Assembly: GCA_052161645.1 (NCBI GenBank) | Contig: CP197414.1 | Source of the DNA: Laterigemmans sp052161645 | GTDB taxonomy: Bacteria > Planctomycetota > Planctomycetia > Pirellulales > Pirellulaceae | Length of the DNA: 64,000 nt | Reading direction: 5' to 3' (one strand) | Shown: piece after piece, positions 40,888 through 52,180 of the stretch | Layout: the number at the start of each line of letters is the position of its first letter | Position numbering within the stretch: position 1 is the stretch's first letter | The notes under the pieces: model-generated | Seen by the model: the letters and a program-made list of their open reading frames with translations, nothing else | The model's database searches: none | Told to the model about the DNA's origin: nothing | Program-made: the position numbers and the translations under genes

Positions 40888-42926
40888 GATTCACTCTCCG
40901 ATGGTTTGTAATAACGATGGCGGAACGGATAGCTCAAGCAGATCGTCTCGATCACGCAAGTGGCGCGGTACTCATTTTCGTCTAACTGCTTCATGCATTC
41001 ATCAATCACGCATTGATCAAATTTGTTCAATTTCCGTCCCAAGGCAAAGCCTAATAGCTTGCGGACGAAATGGCGTCGGAACTCCGGTCCGCGTTGACCA
41101 ATCACCGCCTTTAACTCGGCCGGGCCAGCAAAACTCTGACCCGCTGGCAATTTGCCGCTGGCGTCGATCGGTGTTTCACCTTCGCGGTCCCGCCAACGGC
41201 CTAGGGCGTCATAATTCTCCAGTCCAAAACCGAGCGGATCCATGCGATCGTGGCAGGAAGCACATTGCTTGTTCTCGCGATGCTTCTCCAGCTGTTGACG
41301 CAAACTGAGGCTCACCTCGGCGGTGGTTGATTCTTCCAGTGGTGGCACTCCGGGAGGTGGCGGCGGTACCGCATCGCCAAGTACCTCCGCTAAAATCCAA
41401 GCACCACGCAGCACCGGGCTGGTCCGCCGTGGATAGGAAGTGCTGGCCAGCACGGCGCCCATCGTTAACACGCCACCCCGCCGCCCATCGGTTACCGGAA
41501 TGGCTTGCCACTGCGCATCGGCCGCTTCCCACGGGAGCCCGTAATGAGTGGCCAAGCGTTGGTTGGCATAAACTTGCGGCGCTGAGATCAAGTAATCGAG
41601 CGGTTGGTTATCACGAAAAACCGAAGCGATTGTCGCGATTGCTTCGCGGCGCATGTCGGCGACCAGCTCTGGGTCGAATTCAGGGAACAAACTTTCGTCG
41701 GGCTGAATCTTTCGCGCTAAATCTGCTAATCCCAACCATTGCAGTCCAAAGTTTGCTCCCAACGCGTCCGCTCGCGGGTCGGCCAACATGCGAGTGACTT
41801 GCCCGCGGATCACATCGGGTTGCAAGATTTCCCCCGTATCGGCCAACGACAACAATTCCTGATCGGGTACTGAGGACCAGATAAACAAAGCCAAGCGAGC
41901 GGCCAATTCATGAGCCGATAGGGGCTGGACGCCGCTCTCTGATTCACGCTCGACGATGAACAAAAAATTGGGTGAGACTAGACTCGCTTTCCAGCACTGG
42001 GCAGCCGCTCGGCGGGCTGTCGCTCCCCGCTGCCGCTCGGCTTGGTAAAGTCCCCACAAGCGGTCAAGCTCGTCCTGGGAGAGAGGCCGACGCCAGGCTC
42101 GTCCGGCAAACTGGGCCAACACTTGCCGCACTTTCGGCTCGGAAACTTCGGCGTCAGGCTCCCATCGCAACAGCTCGCTGTCGCGGATCGCCCAGCCGGC
42201 GTTGGGGTTGTCTTCAGCCATTCCAGGCGGGGCCGTCTCGGGGAGCGGTTCTCCCAAGACAACGTGGTCGACCAACAGATCGGCCGCCCGCAAATAGGCT
42301 TCGATCAACACTGGTGAAGTGAACAGCGTGTCCCCCGTGGTATCGAAGCCTTCTCCGCCGGCACCATCGGAGGGCAGTTCCACGCTGGCGGGCACCGCCA
42401 CGCCGAGGAGATCATGCATGGCGCGGCTGTATTCGGTTTGCGTCAACCGGCGGCTCATCACGTGACCGCGATACCAGCTCTGCGTCTCATCGGTGGCTAA
42501 CTGATTGCAGAGGTCTTGCTTGGGACGCGTGTCGAGCCAGCGTTGCAGGGCCGCTTTTTGAGGATCGCTCAGCCCCGGACTGCCCGCCGGGGGCATTTCA
42601 TTGAGCCGAATCCGGCGGCCGACCGGATCCCAGACGTCCAGTTTGGCTGCGGCGGCCGCTCCGTCGGCAAAGGGAGAAAGCGAAAATTCACCTTCCGCAT
42701 TCTCAGCATTGTGACATTCCCAACAACGCGCTTTCAAGATCGGTAAAATTTCATCTTGATACGTCGCTTGCCAACGTGCCAGTTGTTCGTCGGCCGAGGC
42801 TCGCCCGCCAGCGATCAGCGATAGACTGGCGAGCAACAGCAGCATCCCCCGCGACAACGTGCCGTTGGAACGGGGGCCGGGCTGGCGCGAAAAGAGCTTC
42901 GTGGCGAAGCGGCGTTTGAACAGCAT
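40884..42926 (-). CDS. DUF1587/1592/1588/1585/1595 cytochrome-like protein
   Basis: A 680-residue secreted protein. After a signal segment (MLLLLASLSLIAGGRASA) it has a c-type heme site CWECHN, then the ordered domain series typical of planctomycete PSD1-like partners: RLTQTEYSRAMHDLLG (DUF1587), a DUF1595/1592 middle (WRRPLSQDELDRLWGLY, PNFLFIVERE), and the DUF1588 heme-like site CASCHDRMDPLGFGLENYD, ending with DUF1585. The longer in-frame start would overlap rsgA, so I use the ATG at 42926. It is coupled to the DUF1552 gene and likely acts with it as an extracytoplasmic redox system. Confidence 0.92.
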   Translation of the reverse strand: MLFKRRFATKLFSRQPGPRSNGTLSRGMLLLLASLSLIAGGRASADEQLARWQATYQDEILPILKARCWECHNAENAEGEFSLSPFADGAAAAAKLDVWDPVGRRIRLNEMPPAGSPGLSDPQKAALQRWLDTRPKQDLCNQLATDETQSWYRGHVMSRRLTQTEYSRAMHDLLGVAVPASVELPSDGAGGEGFDTTGDTLFTSPVLIEAYLRAADLLVDHVVLGEPLPETAPPGMAEDNPNAGWAIRDSELLRWEPDAEVSEPKVRQVLAQFAGRAWRRPLSQDELDRLWGLYQAERQRGATARRAAAQCWKASLVSPNFLFIVERESESGVQPLSAHELAARLALFIWSSVPDQELLSLADTGEILQPDVIRGQVTRMLADPRADALGANFGLQWLGLADLARKIQPDESLFPEFDPELVADMRREAIATIASVFRDNQPLDYLISAPQVYANQRLATHYGLPWEAADAQWQAIPVTDGRRGGVLTMGAVLASTSYPRRTSPVLRGAWILAEVLGDAVPPPPPGVPPLEESTTAEVSLSLRQQLEKHRENKQCASCHDRMDPLGFGLENYDALGRWRDREGETPIDASGKLPAGQSFAGPAELKAVIGQRGPEFRRHFVRKLLGFALGRKLNKFDQCVIDECMKQLDENEYRATCVIETICLSYPFRHRYYKPSESES

Positions 42927-43012
42927 GACAGGCGGGGGGCAATAGGTGGGGCAAGCTGAGGCCGGGGGCCCGCGGCCAAGCAAGCTGGGGCCAGCGGGGA
43001 GCCGAGCGTATT

Positions 43013-44155
43013 TCAGGCGAGTTCTTCTTCGATCAAGTTGCAATAACTATCATAACGTCGCGCATCGATTCGCCCATCGGCAACCGCTTCTTTTACCGCG
43101 CAGCCATCTTCCGCCAAATGCCGACAGTTAGGGTAGCGGCAATGGCTGACATAGGGGCGAAAGTCAGGCATGAGACCCGCTACTTCGGGGCCACTGATGT
43201 CCCATAATTGGAATTGGCGAATGCCCGGGGTGTCGACGACAAATCCGCCAGCCCGCAGCGGAATCAGCTGGGCAGCCGTGGTGGTATGCCTGCCTTTGTC
43301 GTTATCGCGGCTGACCGCTCCCACGCGTAAACCCAACTCGGGTTCGATTTGATTCAACAAAGTGCTCTTGCCGACGCCGCTTTGACCGGCCAGGACAGTT
43401 TCTCGTCGCGCGACCAAGGCTCTTAAATGCGCGATCCCCTGCCCTGTTTCGGCGGAGGTCAGAATCACCGGGTAACCGGCTTGGGCAAACACGCCGACAA
43501 TCGGTTGTAACGCGGCTTGGTCGATCAAGTCCACTTTGTTGATGCAGACCACAGGCCGAATCTCGAACCGTTCGGCGGTCAATAAAAAGCGGTCGATTAG
43601 CCCCGGTTTCAGGTCGGGCTGCGCGGCGCTGACGACGATCAGTAGGACGTCGACGTTGGCCACGATCACATGTTGGCGGCCGCGACTGGTGCGGCACAGC
43701 GTGCTCTCCCGTGATTGAACTTTGACAATCGTGGCAGTCTGGTCGTTTGCGGTCCGCAGGCCAACACGATCGCCGGCGGCGACCACGTGGCGCTGGTCGG
43801 TGGCGAGCGACTTGAGCAATTGCCGCACGGTGCAGCGGTACTCAACTCCATCCTCCCCCAGGACGCGACTTTGCAGTCCGTGCACGCTCAGCACCCGCCC
43901 GTTGAGGATCGATTGGTCCTGTTCCAATTGGACAGACATTCCGGCGGCGTCATCAGGGTCGGCGTGATCACCGACAATGGTGCGGCGACGGGTTAATTCC
44001 CCTTTGCCGCTGACTCGCTCGCTCTGCACCACGTCGTCGAGCGCCGGGGAGTCCCCTTCGTGATAATCACGGGTGAGATCTCGCCGGCGGACTTTTCCCT
44101 GATGCTTCTTGCGAAACTCGGCACGCGTCTTTTGACGATGCGGTTTTTCAGCCAT
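43013..44155 (-). CDS. rsgA: Ribosome small-subunit GTPase RsgA
   Basis: A 380-residue circularly permuted GTPase that checks maturation of the 30S subunit. An extra basic N-terminal extension (about 80 residues) precedes the OB domain. The motif order is permuted: G4 NKVD (206-209) before G1 GQSGVGKS (257-264), then G3 DTPG (308-311). The zinc finger is C339, C344, H346, C352 (CRYPNCRHLAEDGC). It is downstream of ftsH and not clearly in operon with the DUF1592 gene (86 bases). Confidence 0.95.
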   Translation of the reverse strand: MAEKPHRQKTRAEFRKKHQGKVRRRDLTRDYHEGDSPALDDVVQSERVSGKGELTRRRTIVGDHADPDDAAGMSVQLEQDQSILNGRVLSVHGLQSRVLGEDGVEYRCTVRQLLKSLATDQRHVVAAGDRVGLRTANDQTATIVKVQSRESTLCRTSRGRQHVIVANVDVLLIVVSAAQPDLKPGLIDRFLLTAERFEIRPVVCINKVDLIDQAALQPIVGVFAQAGYPVILTSAETGQGIAHLRALVARRETVLAGQSGVGKSTLLNQIEPELGLRVGAVSRDNDKGRHTTTAAQLIPLRAGGFVVDTPGIRQFQLWDISGPEVAGLMPDFRPYVSHCRYPNCRHLAEDGCAVKEAVADGRIDARRYDSYCNLIEEELA

Positions 44156-44237
44156 GCAGACCTACAAAATTCCGGAGTTTTTTGCTGCCCAGCGACTGTC
44201 CCTATTGCCGCCTCCACAAGTCGACGCGACACCCCAG

Positions 44238-44290
44238 GCTAACCGTGGCTAGCGCCAAAACGGCTAACCGTGGCACGGCTAACCGTTTTC
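44238..44290 (-). repeat. GGCTAGCGCCAAAAC-type hairpin repeat after ftsH
   Basis: The core GTGGCTAGCGCCAAAACGG is flanked by three partial copies of GGCTAACCGT. It lies 11-63 bases after the ftsH stop, in the same orientation relative to the gene as the copies at 51171 and 61750. Confidence 0.85.
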
Positions 44291-44300
44291 GGCCAGGTGT

Positions 44301-46352
<2,052 letters not shown>

Positions 46353-46549
46353 CTCCAGCCTTTCTTCGACTCCATCGAGGACGCCAACTACCCCCGCCCG
46401 ACTCGCCGACACAGCAGCATCGGGCTTCTCGAGGGGAACTGACGATGCGAGGTTCTACACCTAATAGTAGAACATGCGGAGACGATGTGTTTGGAATGCG
46501 TTGCCGCGCAGCCGGATCGCCGACTGCATAACCTAACTATTTTGTAACT

Positions 46550-46574
46550 GATGGTTCGCATTGTAGCGACCATC
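46550..46574 (-). repeat. Hairpin after recQ
   Basis: The imperfect inverted repeat GATGGT(T)CGC / GCGACCATC has 9-bp arms with one bulge and a six-base loop. It lies 12-36 bases after the recQ stop. No T tract follows. The rest of the gap to 46353 shows no gene. Confidence 0.65.
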
Positions 46575-46585
46575 ATGCCGGTTGG

Positions 46586-49500
46586 CTAACCGCGACTGCC
46601 CACCAATACCAACCGATTTAGTTCTTGCCATAATTCTTCGGACCTGTTCGCTTGGCCATCACCCTGGACTGTAGGCCGCAACGGGCTAGGTTCCCGTAGC
46701 CAATTTTGGTCCAGAGCTTGACCTCCGCGAACTTGAGCAACTAAGTCACTCAATAGTCCGTACCTGTCAATACGTCGGATCTGCTCAACTTGCTCAATCG
46801 AATAGCCATCGTGCAGAAGTCGCCATGTCCAGTAGCTGGAATCACGTTCTGGCGCTGAGGGAGCAGTCTGCGTGTTTGATTCGCCCGATTCTGCTGAGGC
46901 GACCGGTTCTACCGCCTGCTCAGTTACCTGCTCCGGCACTTGTTCACTTACCAGCTCGCTCACAGCCAGATTTTCCCGCTCTGGTCGTGCGCCAGCGGCG
47001 GAACCCGCCGGGGAGGATTGGGCAGATTGTGGCGACTGGTCGGGTGGCGAATGATCCCCCGCGCTGTGCACGACCAGCTCAATTAAATCGAAGCCATATT
47101 CTTCGATCGTCGCCGGTCCCACGCCGCTGATCGCTTCCAGTTCGGTCACGCTCCGCGGAGCCAGTTCGGCGATTCGCTCCAAAGTGGCGTTGGTTAGCAC
47201 GCGGAATGCAGGAACCCCCGAGGCTGCCGCCACTCGCCGCCGCCATTGCTTCAGCCGGCCAATCAGAATGTCGACAGTATTGTTGCTGATACCGAGCACG
47301 CTGTCGGGAGCCCTATCGCCCGCGTTGCTATTACCCGTATTGTTTTCACCCGCGGCTTCATTGTCGTTGTGATTGTCGCCAGAGTCGCCTTGAGGTTCCA
47401 GATTGGCCAGATTCGCCTGATCGGCGGCCGAGTTTTCTTGCCCTGCCGGGGATCCATGACCGCTGCCCCGCCCGGTCACATCCGCAGTTTCCAGTTTGCC
47501 AGCAACCCGGGCCAACTGTTTGGCCAGCGGAAAAGAGAGTTTGAGGGCTGACGGGACGGGTTGTCGGCCCATCATCACTTCTTTGCCCTGGTCGGTCAGT
47601 AGCACGGTGGGGCGACGTTGTTCGACTTCGACTTGGCCGACCAAGCCAATTTCCGTCAAAGCATCGATCACGTCGGTAACTTGCGACTGTCTCAGGCCAG
47701 ACAGCATACCGAAAGTGCTTAGCCGGCTGAGTTTCCACTGCTGCATTTTTTTATTCTGCGAGCCACACAACATTTGCGCCACGAGTCCCTTGCCAAAGCG
47801 ACCGTGGGTGCGGGCGATGCCGCTGAGCACAATCTGAATGCCACGGCAAAGATCGGCGTCGGCCGACCAGTCGGTTTTGTTGGCTTCGATTTCCGCGCCG
47901 CTAATTTGGCCAGCGGCAACGAGTCGCGGATTGATCGGCGCACAGCGGTCACAAACATTGCATTTGCTTTCCGACGGGTCGCCAAAGTAGTCCAAGATCT
48001 CACGTTGGCGGCAGCGAGATGTGCGGGCAAAGCCGATTACCGATTCGAGCTTTTCGTACTCAGCCTGTTTGCGAGTCTCCAGTTCATCGAAGTCGATTTC
48101 CAGCTCTTCAAACTTCAAATCACGCCGCAGAAAATGTACCGCTCGGCCGCGAAATGGTGGCACGTAATCAAAGGCGTTGAGGCCACTTAATTCGCGCATC
48201 ACGCGACTGAGCTGTTCCCGACTGACCTCGGCCATTTCGCACAAGCGTTGTGGCCGCACGTAGACATCTTCGTGCCGATGCGAGCCGACCACTTTCTCGA
48301 CAGCCCGCAGCACGCGACGGCGGACTTTGGCTTCTCGCGGCAACAGATCGACCAACGTGGGCAGGTCACTCTCGATGCGGACGACCGCTTGGTTGCTGCT
48401 GCTGTCGAGCCGCTTCAGCACACCGGCTTTGCTGAGCAGGGTTTCCGATGCACCAATCGCCTCGGCCGAGGCATTTTTGTCGACCGCGTCACGCACTTCG
48501 GCTAACGTTAGCTCAATGGGGTCCTCGCTGCGCCGCAACAAATACTCGTAGACTTTTCGGACCAGCACCGCGGTGGGATAGCGGTTTTCGATAAAGAACT
48601 CTTGGATGTGCCGATCGGAATAGCTGAACAACAACGCGCATTCGCTCGGCTTCCCATCTCGACCGGCCCGCCCCGCTTCTTGATAGTAAGCTTCCAGCGT
48701 GCCCGGCATGTTGTAATGGACGACATACCGCAAATCAGATTTATCGATCCCCATGCCAAAAGCGTTGGTGGCCACAATCGCCGAGAGTTTGCCCGCCATG
48801 AACTGCTCCTGCACATGTTGTCGCTGCGCAGGTTCCATGCCGGCGTGATAGACACCGATCGGGCGGCGGCACTTTTCCGGCAGCCAGCCGGCCAGCTCTT
48901 CACAACGTTTGCGAGTCGCCGCGTAAATAATGCCGGCACCATTTTGAGTGGCCAAATAGTCGACCAGCCAAGCATCCTTTTCACGATCCCCTTTGCACTG
49001 TTGCACCTCGAAGCGAAGGTTGTCGCGAGCAAACCCTGTGACGTACATCCGCGGCGAGCGGAGGTTCAGCAAACGGCTGATGTCATCGCGAACCGTGGGG
49101 GTCGCCGTCGCGGTCAAGGCAATCGTCTGCACGTCGCCCAAATAGCGCTGGCGAAATTGACCGAGACGCGCGTAGTCGGGGCGAAAATCATGCCCCCATT
49201 CGCTAATGCAGTGGGCTTCGTCAACGGCCAGCAAAGAGACGTTGGCCTGAGCGACAGCTTCCAGAAAACGACCATTACGCAAGCGTTCGGGAGCGACATA
49301 CACCAAGTCGAACTCGCCGTTGCCCATCCGTCGCATCGCTTCGTTCTGCTGCGCCATCGACAGCGAACTGTTGATCAAAGCGGCCGCGATTCCGAGTTCG
49401 GCCAAGCTGTCGACTTGGTCTTTCATCAAAGCGATCAGCGGAGAAACGACAATCGTTGTCCCGGCTAATGCCAAACTGGGTAGTTGATAGCAGAGACTCT

Positions 49501-49639
49501 TGCCACCGCCGGTGGGCATGACACAGAGCACATCCTCGCCACTGAGTACCGATTTGACGACTTGATCCTGGCCGGGACGAAAAGTCTGCAGGCCGAACCG
49601 CCCCAGCAAGTTCGACGGTTCAGCATCCGTAATTGGCAT
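46586..49639 (-). CDS. recQ: RecQ-family DNA helicase, long form
   Basis: A 1017-residue ATP-dependent DNA helicase. Walker A TGGGKS (43-48), DEAH (140-143) and motif VI QEAGRAGRDG are present. The zinc-binding domain has C543, C560, C563 and C566 (CNVCDRC); the RQC winged-helix region follows to about 700. An acidic, Asn/Asp-rich linker (about 717-785) then separates an HRDC domain (about 790-857, with LEAISGVGPATIEEYG). A further C-terminal module of about 50 residues (SYWTWRLLHDGYSIEQVEQI) resembles the helix-turn-helix domain seen at the end of some RecQ proteins. Typical bacterial RecQ is about 600-700 residues. It is monocistronic. Confidence 0.92.
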   Translation of the reverse strand: MPITDAEPSNLLGRFGLQTFRPGQDQVVKSVLSGEDVLCVMPTGGGKSLCYQLPSLALAGTTIVVSPLIALMKDQVDSLAELGIAAALINSSLSMAQQNEAMRRMGNGEFDLVYVAPERLRNGRFLEAVAQANVSLLAVDEAHCISEWGHDFRPDYARLGQFRQRYLGDVQTIALTATATPTVRDDISRLLNLRSPRMYVTGFARDNLRFEVQQCKGDREKDAWLVDYLATQNGAGIIYAATRKRCEELAGWLPEKCRRPIGVYHAGMEPAQRQHVQEQFMAGKLSAIVATNAFGMGIDKSDLRYVVHYNMPGTLEAYYQEAGRAGRDGKPSECALLFSYSDRHIQEFFIENRYPTAVLVRKVYEYLLRRSEDPIELTLAEVRDAVDKNASAEAIGASETLLSKAGVLKRLDSSSNQAVVRIESDLPTLVDLLPREAKVRRRVLRAVEKVVGSHRHEDVYVRPQRLCEMAEVSREQLSRVMRELSGLNAFDYVPPFRGRAVHFLRRDLKFEELEIDFDELETRKQAEYEKLESVIGFARTSRCRQREILDYFGDPSESKCNVCDRCAPINPRLVAAGQISGAEIEANKTDWSADADLCRGIQIVLSGIARTHGRFGKGLVAQMLCGSQNKKMQQWKLSRLSTFGMLSGLRQSQVTDVIDALTEIGLVGQVEVEQRRPTVLLTDQGKEVMMGRQPVPSALKLSFPLAKQLARVAGKLETADVTGRGSGHGSPAGQENSAADQANLANLEPQGDSGDNHNDNEAAGENNTGNSNAGDRAPDSVLGISNNTVDILIGRLKQWRRRVAAASGVPAFRVLTNATLERIAELAPRSVTELEAISGVGPATIEEYGFDLIELVVHSAGDHSPPDQSPQSAQSSPAGSAAGARPERENLAVSELVSEQVPEQVTEQAVEPVASAESGESNTQTAPSAPERDSSYWTWRLLHDGYSIEQVEQIRRIDRYGLLSDLVAQVRGGQALDQNWLREPSPLRPTVQGDGQANRSEELWQELNRLVLVGSRG

Positions 49640-49781
49640 CGTCAGCTATCGCTCCCCAAACCACTGCGGATTGTGCATGGCCTAGTTATCAGTTGATCAC
49701 CTGCCGATTATAGCGCCTGCGGGCCAGCTCGCCTACCACGAGTCGCCAAGATGGTCCGCTGACAAGCCAACCACAAGGTCT

Positions 49782-51122
49782 TTAGAATTCAATCTTTGTG
49801 ACCCAGGGCATGTTTTTCTGCAGCGCCTCGTAACCCGCTTTGCTGACTTCCGAACCGGACAGATTCAACGTCCGCAGTTCTTTCAGACCATAAAGCTTGG
49901 GTAAACCTTCGTCGCTGACGCTGGTGCCACCGACGTTTAAGGTTTTCAGTTTCGGAAATCCTGCGACCACTTCTAGCGACGCATCGGTCACGTCCCACAG
50001 GTTTTCTAAGTTGAGCTCGATCAAATTTGTCAGCCCCTTCAGCTCGGCGACGCCCGCATCGGTGACTTCCGCATTCCAGAGATTTAGCTTTTGCAAGCCG
50101 GTAATTTTGCCAATCGGGGCCATCGCGTCATCCTGGACCGGGCTTTCGCTCAAATCGAGATCCCGCATGGCTTGCATTTCGGCAAATCCAGGCGCGTTCT
50201 CGCCTCGAATCGAAGTGTCTCGCAGCCGCGCCTTGGCCAGCTTGGGGAACCCGGCCAGCGTCTCCACCGAGGCGTCGGTGATATAGGTTCCGTAAAGATT
50301 GACTTCCTTGAGATTCACCAGTCCGGACAGCTGGGCCAACCCTTCGTCATTGACGTTGGCATACTGCAAACCGAGGGCGGCCAAGTTTTTCAAGTTTGCC
50401 AAGTGGGGCATCCCCTCGTTGGTGATTTGCCGACCGTACGCGCGGAAATTTCGTAAGTTCGTCAGCTGGCCAACCGCCGGCAGGCATGCGTCCGAGATAC
50501 CCGTGCACTCTAGCACGTCGAGCAATTCCAACTGCGGCGCACTGACCAAATGCATCACGCCGGCGTCAGTCAATTTCGTCCGCGGCGCGCGAATGCGTAA
50601 AATCGTTTTGCTCTCCGACAAATGTTTCAGCGACTCGTCGGTGATCTCGCTGCGTTCCAAGCTGACGTCGGTCAAGTTGGGCAGGTCTTTGATCAGCTCA
50701 ATCCCAGCGTCGGTGACGGAACTCCGTTTTTCAAATGCCAGCACCGAGAGATTGAGATGTCCCGCTAACTGGGCCATCGCTTCGTCGTTGACGCCCGGTC
50801 CACTCGCAATGATCTGCTTGAGCGCTGGCAAACCACGCGCCCAAGCAAACTCCTCCTTCAGCGATTCCAAATCAGAAGGCGAGAGTGCCAGCAAGTTCAA
50901 CTTAACAATGTTGTCGTCCTCGCGCTCGAAAACCACTCCCGAGGTTGCTTCAATTGTTTTCACAACCTCCGGATCGTCAGGAGGAATCACGATCGCCGTG
51001 TCGGCCGTTTGGTCGCCGACGGCCGAGCCCTTGTCGACGTGCCCGTCGGGTGACCTGTCACAAGCGACGAGGCAAGGTAAGAGGGCAAGGCCGGCGAGCA
51101 TTGACCAGTGACGCACATCCAT
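49782..51122 (-). CDS. Leucine-rich-repeat lipoprotein
   Basis: A 446-residue protein whose signal ends PCLVAC (lipid-modified Cys about residue 21). About 14 leucine-rich repeats of about 24 residues fill the mature part, with consensus L..L..L.L..T.(I/V)TD.G(L/V)..L, for example LTNLIELNLENLWDVTDASL. Most are of the 'TDAGL' type common in planctomycetes and thought to mediate protein binding outside the cell. GGAG lies ten bases before the ATG at 51122; a TTG at 51143 is less likely. Immediately downstream of trpA (72 bases), but probably not functionally linked. Confidence 0.88.
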   Translation of the reverse strand: MDVRHWSMLAGLALLPCLVACDRSPDGHVDKGSAVGDQTADTAIVIPPDDPEVVKTIEATSGVVFEREDDNIVKLNLLALSPSDLESLKEEFAWARGLPALKQIIASGPGVNDEAMAQLAGHLNLSVLAFEKRSSVTDAGIELIKDLPNLTDVSLERSEITDESLKHLSESKTILRIRAPRTKLTDAGVMHLVSAPQLELLDVLECTGISDACLPAVGQLTNLRNFRAYGRQITNEGMPHLANLKNLAALGLQYANVNDEGLAQLSGLVNLKEVNLYGTYITDASVETLAGFPKLAKARLRDTSIRGENAPGFAEMQAMRDLDLSESPVQDDAMAPIGKITGLQKLNLWNAEVTDAGVAELKGLTNLIELNLENLWDVTDASLEVVAGFPKLKTLNVGGTSVSDEGLPKLYGLKELRTLNLSGSEVSKAGYEALQKNMPWVTKIEF

Positions 51123-51170
51123 CGTTGAGTGACTCCGCTGCAAAAGGGTATTTGTGATTCGTGTTGGCTC

Positions 51171-51197
51171 GTGGCTAGCGCCAAAACCGCTAGCTAA
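51171..51197 (-). repeat. Perfect hairpin repeat at the trpA stop
   Basis: GCTAGCG / CGCTAGC arms (7 bp) with loop CCAAAAC overlap the trpA stop region. This is the most symmetrical copy of the GGCTAGCGCCAAAAC family. No T tract follows on the gene's strand. Confidence 0.88.
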
Positions 51198-52030
51198 TTG
51201 CTAACTTCATTGTCGGTAACGGGCTGGTCCAGTGCCTCGAGCAGTTGCTGCGTAAACGTTGTAATGTCTGCGAGCATGCTGGCTCGGTCTTCCGCGGCGG
51301 CGGCGATTCGGCGGACAAATGCCGAACCGACGATCAAGCCATCAGCCACCGGGGCCAGTTGGCGGACCTGTTCCGGACCGCTGATCCCAAAGCCGATACA
51401 GATTGGCAGCTCAGTTTGTTCGCGAAGCCAAGCGACATTATCGAGCAACCCGCCTGCAATCGAACTGCGTTCGCCGGTAATTCCGGTGACCGAGACGACG
51501 TAGAGAAAACCTGTCGACAGTTCGGCAATCCGCCGCTGACGCTCGCGGGGGGTGGTCGGCGTTACCAGCTGAATCAAGCTAAAGTCGAACTCCCGGCAAA
51601 CGCGGGCCGTTTCCGCCGATTCTTCAACCAGCAAATCGGGAACGATCGCCCCGCTGTACCCGGCGGCGACCGCTTGGCGAACGTAATTCTCTATCCCTGT
51701 TCGCAAGATAATCGAATAGCTGACCATGGTGACCAAAGGCAACTTGACCACTTGTGGACCGGCAGTCAAATCGCTCCCCAACTCGAACAACTGCCGCAAG
51801 CGAAATCCATTGTCGAGGGCTCGCTGATAGGAAGCTTGAATGACCGGTCCGTCGGCAATCGGGTCGCTGTAGGGGACTCCGATCTCGCACAAATGGGCCC
51901 CCGCGGCACTCATCGCTCGCACAATCTCGCCTGTCACGGCAATGTCAGGGTCACCCGCTGTGACGAAGGGGAGTAACGCTTTCTGTCCCGATGCGCGTAA
52001 GCTCTTGAATAGTTCGTCAACGGCGGACAT
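51194..52030 (-). CDS. trpA: Tryptophan synthase alpha subunit
   Basis: A 278-residue TIM barrel that cleaves indole-3-glycerol phosphate. The catalytic Glu49 and Asp60 fall at the positions expected from the E. coli enzyme (CEIGVPYSDPIADGP). The phosphate-binding GFGISGPEQVR and the DGLIVGSAFV stretch are present. It follows trpB after 150 bases that contain a hairpin repeat. With trpB it forms the channelled synthase; trpE is elsewhere in the window. Confidence 0.96.
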   Translation of the reverse strand: MSAVDELFKSLRASGQKALLPFVTAGDPDIAVTGEIVRAMSAAGAHLCEIGVPYSDPIADGPVIQASYQRALDNGFRLRQLFELGSDLTAGPQVVKLPLVTMVSYSIILRTGIENYVRQAVAAGYSGAIVPDLLVEESAETARVCREFDFSLIQLVTPTTPRERQRRIAELSTGFLYVVSVTGITGERSSIAGGLLDNVAWLREQTELPICIGFGISGPEQVRQLAPVADGLIVGSAFVRRIAAAAEDRASMLADITTFTQQLLEALDQPVTDNEVSN

Positions 52031-52158
52031 GTCGGGGGGCTCTCAAGGGGCTGGCAAATTGGCTGGGCGGGATAGCGGACAAAGTGCCAAGTTTGCGGTA
52101 AACCTAGCGTTCTTCTTCTCCTCGACTGTATCGGATGGATCTGCCCAGCCCAAGGGTA

Positions 52159-52176
52159 CTTTCGGCGGAGCGAAAG
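52159..52176 (-). repeat. CTTTCG..CGAAAG hairpin between trpB and trpA
   Basis: A single copy of CTTTCGGCGGAGCGAAAG lies four bases after the trpB stop and inside the trpB-trpA gap. It is the third copy of the family seen at 16452 and 16485, in the same orientation relative to its gene. It could tune trpA expression. Confidence 0.85.
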
Positions 52177-52180
52177 GCGA

